From: Methanomicrobia archaeon
GTDB taxonomy: Archaea > Halobacteriota > Bog-38 > Methanoflorentales > Methanoflorentaceae
Length of the DNA: 64,000 nt
Reading direction: 5' to 3'
Assembly (NCBI GenBank): GCA_015660915.1
Contig: JACTTZ010000006.1
Coordinates: 1-64,000, forward strand
The position numbers and the translations under genes were made by a program. Shown here piece after piece: positions 8,615 to 15,306 of this stretch (positions are counted from its first letter, which is position 1; the number at the start of each line of letters is the position of its first letter). Under the pieces are notes generated by a model. It saw only the letters and a program-made list of their open reading frames with translations, made no database searches and was not told the origin of the DNA.

Positions 8615-10210
8615 TCAGGTAGCCGCTTTCTCGCTTTCTGTTAGCACATCAAGCACTTGTGCCGTCGGTCCGACGGAGATAATCTTGCCCCCGCGCATGA
8701 GGGCTGCCCTGTCGCAGACTTCCTTAACGAAATCGAGATCGTGCGAAACAATCATAAAAGTCTCGCCAATTTCCGTACGCGCCGTCAGAATTGAGTTTGA
8801 CACGTCTTTCTTGGTGATAGGATCCATCGTTCCTGTTGGTTCGTCGAGTATTACGAGGTTAGGCTCGCGAATCAGAACCTGTGCGAGAGCCACCCGATGT
8901 CGCTCTCCTTGGCTTAGCTCATCTGGCACTTTTGCAAGTATACTCTCGCTCTTCGTCTCACTAAACCCAGCCGCCATGAGAGTCTGTACCGCTTTGTGTT
9001 CCGACAATTCGGCCGGAAGTTCTAGGCCGATACTGCTCGTCAGGTTGTCCAAAACGTCGCGAAACGGGTAAAGGTCATATTCTTGATAGAGAATGCCGAT
9101 ATATGGCTTGGCCCTTCCTCGGTTGTCCGGACCGGGCAATGTCATGTCCACCCAGTCGTCGCCAACACGTACTAGGACCTCCCCGTTCGTTGGTTCGAGC
9201 ACGCCTGCGATAATCTTCGAAACACTTGTTTTTCCGGCTCCACTCAGTCCAATTAGCCCAAAAATTTCCCCTTCGTGGACATCAAAAGAAACCTTGCTCA
9301 CGGCTCTGATTACCCCGCGATCGAGTGTCACGTACTTCTTTTCTAGCTCTGCCACTCGTACTATCGTGTCGCCAGAAACGACCTCGTGTTTCTTGATTTC
9401 CCCCACGGTACTCAAAAACTGATCGATGACCTCTTTCGGGGCGCCTTCCTTAATGATTCTCCCATCTTCTAGCAATATTGCTCTATCAGCTATCGATTCA
9501 ATGTCTTCGGGAAGGTGGGAGGTGACAAGTACCGCCATGTCGTTCGTTTTGGCCTCATTTTGGATTACCTTATGGATGATCGCTGCTGTCTTCCGATCCA
9601 GAGTGCCGGTGGGCTCATCGGCGAGTAAGATGATCGGCGATTTTGCCAACTGACGGGCCAAAACAACCCTTTGTTTCTCCCCGCCGCTGAGATCGCGGGC
9701 CATGTGCATCATGCGATGTGATAGCTTCACCTTATCTATGAGCTCAGATGCTTTGTAAATTGCTTCAGAATCGCCGTACCCGCGGTCTGTGAAGTTCCTC
9801 ATGACATTTTCAATAGCGCGCTCGTCTCCATAGAGAGCAAAAGTACGTTGCAGCATTATTGCAACGCGGCTTCTAACGTCTCTTTGCACATCGCTCTCAG
9901 CATTAGCCCACGCGTCGAATCGGAACAACTGCATCGTTCTGGCACACACGGGACAGGGTTGCCCAACTCGACTCGGCACATCAACGTGTCGACAGTTTTG
10001 ACAATACGCCACGTTAAAATAGATCTTGCCGCTTGTTGGCTTGTACTCTTTCAGCCCTCGTATAGCGTGGAGCAAGACGGTCTTTCCAGCCCCACTTTTG
10101 CCAATAATTCCGAGTACTTCACCCTCATCTACTGTGAAATTGATGCCCCGTAAGATCTCAAATTCTCCGAACGTTTTGACCAGATTCTCAACTTCTATCA
10201 AGACGGCCAT
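8615..10210 (-). CDS. atwA: MCR activation component A2, twin ABC ATPase AtwA
   Basis: AtwA (component A2) supplies ATP hydrolysis for reductive activation of MCR. The 531 residues hold two soluble ABC ATPase domains: Walker A GKSGAGKT near residue 37 with signature LSGGEKQR and [10 protein letters not shown], then Walker A GLSGAGKT near residue 323 with signature LSQGERHR and [10 protein letters not shown] Cys-rich insertion in the first domain (CQNCRHV ... CPVC) looks like a zinc ribbon, as usual in this family. There are no membrane segments. The start codon overlaps the stop of the HAD gene (TAATG), so the two are translationally coupled. Confidence 0.95.
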   Translation of the reverse strand: MAVLIEVENLVKTFGEFEILRGINFTVDEGEVLGIIGKSGAGKTVLLHAIRGLKEYKPTSGKIYFNVAYCQNCRHVDVPSRVGQPCPVCARTMQLFRFDAWANAESDVQRDVRSRVAIMLQRTFALYGDERAIENVMRNFTDRGYGDSEAIYKASELIDKVKLSHRMMHMARDLSGGEKQRVVLARQLAKSPIILLADEPTGTLDRKTAAIIHKVIQNEAKTNDMAVLVTSHLPEDIESIADRAILLEDGRIIKEGAPKEVIDQFLSTVGEIKKHEVVSGDTIVRVAELEKKYVTLDRGVIRAVSKVSFDVHEGEIFGLIGLSGAGKTSVSKIIAGVLEPTNGEVLVRVGDDWVDMTLPGPDNRGRAKPYIGILYQEYDLYPFRDVLDNLTSSIGLELPAELSEHKAVQTLMAAGFSETKSESILAKVPDELSQGERHRVALAQVLIREPNLVILDEPTGTMDPITKKDVSNSILTARTEIGETFMIVSHDLDFVKEVCDRAALMRGGKIISVGPTAQVLDVLTESEKAAT

Positions 10211-11061
10211 TAAAGCATTGCCTCCTTCGACCCCGTACCGTTATATCGGTTATTTGTAATAACGTTTATTAATATACCAGGCAAGAGCGTCAAATCTTTT
10301 ATAACAAGATCGGCTGCTTCGAAGAGCGTTGTGGGACGCTCCTCTTTCTGTTGTACCGTTAACACTCCAAGGTCCGCGGCTTTGAGTGCGGGAATATCGT
10401 TAATCCCATCGCCTACCATTACGACGTATCTATATTCTTTCTTTAGCTGGTAGACGAGCTGTTCCTTTGCGCTGGGAGTTGCGATGTCTCGAACGTTGTC
10501 ATATGGAATATCAATGCGATCAGCAAGTGCGTATAGCGTGTTTTTCGCATCACCTGAAGCTACGTATATGTCGCCTCCAGCTCGTTTTAGTTCATTAACA
10601 ACAGGAAGGGCTGACTCGAAGAGTTCACCGCAGGTAGCGAGAACGTAGGGTATCTGGCCTTGCTCGATATCAACGATTGCTGCACTGCCGGTGAAATCAG
10701 ACGCGCTGCAACTCTTGCTGACTTCTCTGACAACGTCGACTAAGTCCTTTACGCGACTCCTTTCATCCTGTGCGACGGCGTTTAGAACCTTCGTCTTTGC
10801 AACGGCGACGTTCGCGCAAACGACTACAAGATCCACGTTGTATTTACTCAAGAAATCGGCGATTGAAAGGTCAGTTGGGACGCCTTCTAAGTCCTTAGGA
10901 ATGTCCAACTGAAACACGGCGAGTACGTAGTCCTCACGCGTTCCTACGAAACTGAGCGATACTATCTGATGCAAGAAAGTGCCTTTCTCGATATCCTTAG
11001 CTACGCGATATTTCTCTAGAAGCGTTCCGGCGCAGTCGAATACAACGGCAAAATCTTTCAT
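10210..11061 (-). CDS. HAD-superfamily phosphatase, P-type-ATPase-like, heading the MCR activation operon
   Basis: A soluble 283-residue HAD hydrolase with motif I as FDCAGTLLEKY near residue 7, motif II region YVASGDAKNTL and motif III/IV VVMVGDGINDIPALKAADLGV, as in the catalytic domains of P-type ATPases. There are no transmembrane helices, so it is not a transporter. It is the first gene of the operon with atwA and the mmp genes, which points to an accessory role in MCR activation or cofactor handling; the substrate is unknown. The ORF track begins at a TTG 27 bp upstream; I prefer the ATG giving MKDFAVVFD, nine codons in, because it leads straight into the first strand. Confidence 0.8.
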   Translation of the reverse strand: MKDFAVVFDCAGTLLEKYRVAKDIEKGTFLHQIVSLSFVGTREDYVLAVFQLDIPKDLEGVPTDLSIADFLSKYNVDLVVVCANVAVAKTKVLNAVAQDERSRVKDLVDVVREVSKSCSASDFTGSAAIVDIEQGQIPYVLATCGELFESALPVVNELKRAGGDIYVASGDAKNTLYALADRIDIPYDNVRDIATPSAKEQLVYQLKKEYRYVVMVGDGINDIPALKAADLGVLTVQQKEERPTTLFEAADLVIKDLTLLPGILINVITNNRYNGTGSKEAML

Positions 11062-11130
11062 TACTGCTACCCTGCGTTTTGCTTTCAACCGTGTGATAAA
11101 AAACGGCTATGTCGAGAGAAATGCGTGAAA

Positions 11131-11140
11131 TGATAAATAA
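11131..11140 (-). promoter_or_regulatory. Probable promoter of the HAD-atwA-mmp operon
   Basis: On the minus strand TTATTTATCA lies ~70 bp before the HAD ATG, after a GAGCGCT/AGCGCTC inverted repeat that may close the upstream PRC-barrel transcript. It is the best TATA-like element in the gap. Confidence 0.4.
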
Positions 11141-11182
11141 GATCAGAGCGCTCAGCAACTAACGAGCCCACATCAAGAGCGC

Positions 11183-11401
11183 TTACTTGCTTCCTTCGGG
11201 GGCAACATCATCCGAAACGATGATGATATCGCCAACACTTATGATTTTCGACCAAGGAACAATTGTTTCCCCTTTAAGCATTCCTTTTGAGACGTCGAGC
11301 GAAATCTCCTTGTTGTCCCAGTTGATGAGAACGTCTTTTACTTTTCCCACGTTGACCCCGCTTAGCGTCGAAACGTCTTTATGCAATACTCCACGCGTCA
11401 T
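11183..11401 (-). CDS. PRC-barrel domain protein
   Basis: A 72-residue single-domain protein with the PRC-barrel pattern: LHKDVSTLSGVNVGKVKDVLINWDNKEIS followed by IVPWSKIISVGDIIIVSDD. PRC barrels bind RNA or proteins and occur as small stand-alone proteins in methanogens, with unknown partners. The track starts 24 bp upstream; the inner ATG (MTRGVLHKD) is preferred because a purine-rich AAGGGGTG lies just before it. A TATA-like TTTTTTATACA lies about 35-45 bp further upstream on the minus strand. Confidence 0.8.
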   Translation of the reverse strand: MTRGVLHKDVSTLSGVNVGKVKDVLINWDNKEISLDVSKGMLKGETIVPWSKIISVGDIIIVSDDVAPEGSK

Positions 11402-11567
11402 TCTGACACCCCTTTGATATTGCACGTCGTGTTATGTATAAAAAATGTTGCTTTGCGCGTCTTTTAATCAAGCATTACATTCTTCAGATCGGTGTCTCTG
11501 AGGTTCACGAGCCGTGCATCATTACACATATTTAACGAGCAGAGGCTTTTAAGTATAGCTGACAGCG

Positions 11568-13379
11568 TTAGCGCTGGCCCTGTCTCTTTTCGAGCTTCTC
11601 TGCGTCGATCACACCTTTTCCGCTGTCAACTGGGAGCTCCTGCTCTCTGATATTTAGCGGAGTTGCCTTATACCAGAAGCTGTTGAATAGCTCCTTTTCA
11701 ATAAAGATAAACTCAGAAATGTCCGTTTTAAACGCCGACTTATATATTACGTTATCCACGTCGCCAGTGTCGTAAATATAGCTCGTTCCAAGCAGTTTGT
11801 CATCATCGGATATAAAGATCCCCGCGCCAGTTTCCGATTCAAGATGCCGAATTTCAAAGTATTTTGTCAGCAGACGCGCTTCTTCGATATTGACGTTCTC
11901 GATAGGGGCGAGCAAACGATAGATAATCTTCGGCATCTCTCTATCTTTGATTAAGTTATAGAGCCGTTTTACTCCCATTCGAGTTTGTATGACGTTGAAT
12001 TCGTTCTTCGACCTATCGAGCATCTCGTAGAAAGCTTTGTAGACATTCTCCCGCTTCTTGATCACTTGTATCGTCTGTACGACTCGACCTGCCGTTAGCT
12101 CTTGTTCTCTGTACCGTAGCTCGATTCCTGAGTGCCACATGTCTTCCATCATCGAGTGCTGCGTTTCGACAAAGCTCTGCGTGTTCGTATAAATTGAATT
12201 ATAGAGCTCTGCGCCCTTGTCACTAAAGGAGTACAAGAGCACTTGCATTGCTTGTTGGTCAATGATGACACCGGTGCTGTGTACAATCTGAGGAATATGA
12301 CGGACGTCTGCGTATTGGGCGATGTCCTGTGCCGCTTGCAGATTATCCTTGTTAATTTCAGCCATCACAATAACGCTTATGCCTCGCTGCCGCGCGTCCT
12401 TTGGGATAAGTGGGGCCAAAACAGGCACAGCTTCACCCCTAATCCACAAGAATATCTCGTTTTGGGCCGTATTTATCAGCGAGGTGAAGTCTCGAACAAT
12501 CTCTTGGTAATCGGTAATAACGCGCGTGACCTCGACGGGCTTACCCGTCTCAATCTCCTGTATCCTAAAACGGGATTCTATCCCTCTTTCCCACAGTGTT
12601 TGAAACACGGAACTCTGGATTTCAATGAATCCGCTATTGTTTGACCACAGTGACGGGGTAAGTTCGACTGTCTCCAACTCGTCCAGATCCTTCTTAACGC
12701 CAGTGTACATGGCCTCCTTGCAGTCTGAAATGACGATCGCGATATTGCTCATCATTGGTGAGTGCCGTATGTTAAAACACGTCGAGAGTCGCTTCACGAC
12801 GTCGACGTTGCTTTGGGTAACCGGAAGCAGAATCCTCAGCTCTTCGATCTTGCATCTTCCAACGCTGTCAACAAAATAATCGCACAATACTTTAACCCAT
12901 CGAGGAAGCCAAAACTCGGTAGAGATGATCCAAAGCCTTTTCTCTGTCGCTTCGAACATCTCGAGACGCCTGTTTATGATGTCGTCTTTGTCATAGAGAA
13001 CAGAAAAGCCCTCTTCGATCGGGCACCATTCAAGAGGCAAGCCTTGCGCTTTTGTGCGTTCAACGTCCCATAGCTCCAATAGCTCATCTCGCGCATCGCT
13101 CAGGTGCTGCAACTTCGTGGTCTCTTTATCAATGGTAGGATTGATTAAGGGGGCTGGATAAGCTGCGAGGAACGTTTCCGGATTTGTCGATATATGCTTG
13201 GCAAGTCCTTTTTTCGACAGCTCCCGTAGGACGTCGTTCGAAGCGCGACTAGTAAGATGAAGCGATTCGGCTATTTCATTAGCAGTTCTTCGTCCGGCTT
13301 GTAACAGGTGAAGGTACACCTCTCCTGCTTCCTTGTCGAGACCGAACTCCGAAAAAAGAGCCAATATATCTGCAGGCAT
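11568..13379 (-). CDS. TrmB-family transcriptional regulator with three repeated sensor domains
   Basis: The first ~75 residues are a winged-helix TrmB DNA-binding domain (FGLDKEAGEVYLHLLQAG, NEIAESLHL, VLRELSKKGLAKH). The remaining ~530 residues hold three copies of the ~160-residue TrmB effector domain (phospholipase-D-like fold). Each copy ends in a related sequence: LWERGIESRFRIQEIE, MWHSGIELRYREQELT and FWYKATPLNIREQELP. Ordinary TrmB proteins have one such domain, so the protein (603 residues from the inner ATG) is unusually long. TrmB relatives usually sense sugars; the ligand here is unknown. The inner ATG (MPADILALF) is chosen; a GTG 24 bp upstream is possible. It stands alone on the minus strand. 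Confidence 0.85.
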   Translation of the reverse strand: MPADILALFSEFGLDKEAGEVYLHLLQAGRRTANEIAESLHLTSRASNDVLRELSKKGLAKHISTNPETFLAAYPAPLINPTIDKETTKLQHLSDARDELLELWDVERTKAQGLPLEWCPIEEGFSVLYDKDDIINRRLEMFEATEKRLWIISTEFWLPRWVKVLCDYFVDSVGRCKIEELRILLPVTQSNVDVVKRLSTCFNIRHSPMMSNIAIVISDCKEAMYTGVKKDLDELETVELTPSLWSNNSGFIEIQSSVFQTLWERGIESRFRIQEIETGKPVEVTRVITDYQEIVRDFTSLINTAQNEIFLWIRGEAVPVLAPLIPKDARQRGISVIVMAEINKDNLQAAQDIAQYADVRHIPQIVHSTGVIIDQQAMQVLLYSFSDKGAELYNSIYTNTQSFVETQHSMMEDMWHSGIELRYREQELTAGRVVQTIQVIKKRENVYKAFYEMLDRSKNEFNVIQTRMGVKRLYNLIKDREMPKIIYRLLAPIENVNIEEARLLTKYFEIRHLESETGAGIFISDDDKLLGTSYIYDTGDVDNVIYKSAFKTDISEFIFIEKELFNSFWYKATPLNIREQELPVDSGKGVIDAEKLEKRQGQR

Positions 13380-13496
13380 TTTGTTCTTGGGCACCCCCCT
13401 CACCGCTTCGAGCGACGAGTTATGAAAACATCTTGGCTTGTACTCGTGAAGTCATTTGAACGCTGCTGCGACTGCATTTACGTGCTTGTTCGTCGT

Positions 13497-13898
13497 TCAG
13501 GCGATTCTTTTTCCTGCGTTTGGCCCTGGAGCAATGTCATAGACTTCCGTGACCTTTATTATTGCACAGCCCTTTGCGGGTAGTTTTTCACTTCGGCTCT
13601 TGATCTTCTGTTTCATCATCTCGTAATCAGGTCCTTCAGTCACGTAGTTAGCTACGCCCTTGACTTGATACCCTTCATAACCCTCCCACGAGGTAAGGGC
13701 AACGCTGGAATTTGGTTTCTTTAAGTTGTCGGCAGTTTTGTGCCAATGGTTGTCACCGATGAGAATGGTCTCGGAATCTTTTACGATGATGAATTGATTT
13801 GGTACCACATTTGGCACACCGGCATCACTCACCGTTGCGAACACTAAAGTCTTCACCGCATTTATGTTGTTGACTACCTTTTCTGGCAAGTTCGTCAT
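13497..13898 (-). CDS. Pyridoxamine 5'-phosphate oxidase-like flavin-binding protein
   Basis: A 133-residue protein of the split-barrel flavin reductase/PNPOx-like superfamily: KTLVFATVSDAGVPNVVPN at the start, then DNHWHKTADNLKKPNSSVAL and the VKGVANYVTEGPDYEMM segment. Such proteins bind FMN, F420 or heme, and the exact cofactor cannot be told here. The ATG giving MTNLPEK is chosen because a perfect GGAGGT Shine-Dalgarno precedes it at the right distance; the track start lies 15 bp upstream, within that signal. A candidate structured RNA lies immediately upstream on the same strand. Confidence 0.8.
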   Translation of the reverse strand: MTNLPEKVVNNINAVKTLVFATVSDAGVPNVVPNQFIIVKDSETILIGDNHWHKTADNLKKPNSSVALTSWEGYEGYQVKGVANYVTEGPDYEMMKQKIKSRSEKLPAKGCAIIKVTEVYDIAPGPNAGKRIA

Positions 13899-13944
13899 TA
13901 TATGTACCTCCATTTTGTTAATTATGAATAGAGCACTTGGCGAT

Positions 13945-14124
13945 AATAAAAATCTTTCTCTGGCTCAGAGAGGGCCGAGCTGCCCCTCCAACTAACGGGT
14001 GGGAGGCTACACAGTCTGCTAATGCGCCATACAAAAGGATAGATGGGACTGAGATCGCAGCGCCTGGGCGAAGGATACGCCCCGTCGAGGAGACGAGAAG
14101 ACGAATAACCCTCTCTACGGAGCT
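13945..14124 (-). ncRNA. Candidate structured RNA, ~180 nt, family unknown
   Basis: The gap between the PNPOx-like gene and nob1 folds by eye into a closed multibranch structure. AGAGAGGG (13967-13974) pairs perfectly with CCCTCTCT (14109-14116), extended by GCTC/GAGC. Inside are hairpins CCTCC/GGAGG, CAGTC-CCAT/ATGG-GACTG, GGGCG/CGCCC and CGTC/GACG. On the minus strand a TATA-like TTTAAATAAG lies ~25 bp before the first stem and an oligo-U run (GATTTTTATT) follows the last, so a minus-strand transcript is favoured. It lacks the signatures of SRP RNA, RNase P RNA and tRNA. A leader of the PNPOx-like gene is an alternative. Confidence 0.45.
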
Positions 14125-14189
14125 TGCGCCTCAGTTGCGGCTGCTTATTTAAAAAAGTGCATATTGCATCACTTACATATGTACACAAG

Positions 14190-14660
14190 ATGCTTAGAAC
14201 ATACGTACTTGACGCATCGGCATTTATTTATGGCGTTCAAGTCTCTGGCACCATATACACTGTTCCTGAGGTGACCCGCGAGTTGAGAAGCTCTGAAGCG
14301 GAAGTAGCGCTGCAAGAGTTTCTAAAAGAGGGACTGAAAATCGAACCCCCCGTAAAAAAGGATGTAGCCCTCGTTACGGAAAAGGCTAAGTCTACAGGTG
14401 ACTATCTCAGGCTGTCTCAAGCTGATATAGACTTGCTGGCTAAAGCACTCGAAGTAAGCGGCACGCTGGTTACGGATGATTATTCCATTCAAAATGTCGC
14501 TACGCGCCTCGGCATTGAGACACAACAGATCCAGCAGGCGCGCATCAGACGCGTGCTCAAATGGAGGCGCAGGTGCGTTGGATGTGGTCGGTTGTATGAG
14601 TCGGAAACGATCTGCCCTGTCTGTGGATCTGATGTAAAACTTAAGCCGATAACGCGGTAA
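14190..14660 (+). CDS. nob1: Ribosome maturation endoribonuclease NOB1
   Basis: NOB1 cleaves the 3' end of precursor 16S rRNA during small-subunit maturation. The 156-residue protein has an N-terminal PIN nuclease domain with the expected acidic residues (VLDASAFIYG, PEVTREL, SQADIDLLAKAL, TLVTDDYSIQNVA). A C-terminal zinc ribbon follows (CVGCGRLYESETICPVCGSD). The track ORF begins 66 bp upstream, but the PIN domain starts at MLRTYVLDAS, so that ATG is used. It is followed after 28 bp by a PRTase-like gene and then leuS, a probable operon. Confidence 0.92.
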   Translation: MLRTYVLDASAFIYGVQVSGTIYTVPEVTRELRSSEAEVALQEFLKEGLKIEPPVKKDVALVTEKAKSTGDYLRLSQADIDLLAKALEVSGTLVTDDYSIQNVATRLGIETQQIQQARIRRVLKWRRRCVGCGRLYESETICPVCGSDVKLKPITR

Positions 14661-14688
14661 TTGCCGATGGCTGTAATGGAGTACTAAC

Positions 14689-15282
14689 ATGAACGATTTG
14701 AATGACCTCATAAGCAAGGCGCAAGAACTGCACGAGAAAGGGTTGCGTTCGGGCGAGATAGCTGACGAACTGAACATATCGCGAGAGACGGCAACGTGGC
14801 TTCTGACCCGCTCCGAGACCTCACGAGAGCCTGCGCCAAAGGACATATACGTAAATTGGAGTGAGATTGGGCAAAATGCAGAGCGGCTCAGGCTCGTTTC
14901 GCTCGCGCTAGTCGATATGATCTTGGAAACGGGCGATCCTGACGTGGTAGTCGGGGTTGCGTTAAGTGGCCTGCCTCTTGCCACGCTGGTCGCAGACGAA
15001 ATAGGAGCAGAACTTGCGGTATTTGTTCCTCAAAAGCAAAGGGGACCTCAGGATGACGGCATCAAGGGATCATTCAGTCAAAACTTTGCCGATATTGCGG
15101 GAAAAAGTTGTGCGATCGTAGATGACGTGATAACTACTGGCAGCACCGCAACCGAAATTGTCGAGGTCATCAAAGAGATGCAAGCAACGCCGCTCTCGGT
15201 CGCAGTTCTTATTAACAAGAAGGGAATCAGTCAAGTCCAGAATGTTCCGATAAGGTCGCTTGTTCAAATCACCATCTTCTGA
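14689..15282 (+). CDS. Orotate phosphoribosyltransferase-like regulator (GfcR/PyrE-like)
   Basis: A 197-residue protein with an N-terminal helix-turn-helix (KGLRSGEIADELNISRETATWLL) fused to a type I phosphoribosyltransferase domain. The PRPP-binding loop is visible as CAIVDDVITTGSTATEIVEV. This architecture is the archaeal family that includes the haloarchaeal sugar regulator GfcR and is often annotated as OPRT-like. The HTH points to a DNA-binding regulator rather than a pyrimidine enzyme; the effector is unknown. It sits between nob1 and leuS on the same strand with short gaps. Confidence 0.85.
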   Translation: MNDLNDLISKAQELHEKGLRSGEIADELNISRETATWLLTRSETSREPAPKDIYVNWSEIGQNAERLRLVSLALVDMILETGDPDVVVGVALSGLPLATLVADEIGAELAVFVPQKQRGPQDDGIKGSFSQNFADIAGKSCAIVDDVITTGSTATEIVEVIKEMQATPLSVAVLINKKGISQVQNVPIRSLVQITIF

Positions 15283-15306
15283 TGGCTCAGACTCGCAGGG
15301 ATACAA

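Noticed and set aside
13922-14188. Two opposing ORFs (88 and 71 aa) over the structured RNA candidate
   Set aside because: Both are rich in Arg/Ser/Pro with no domain; the RNA fold explains the region better.
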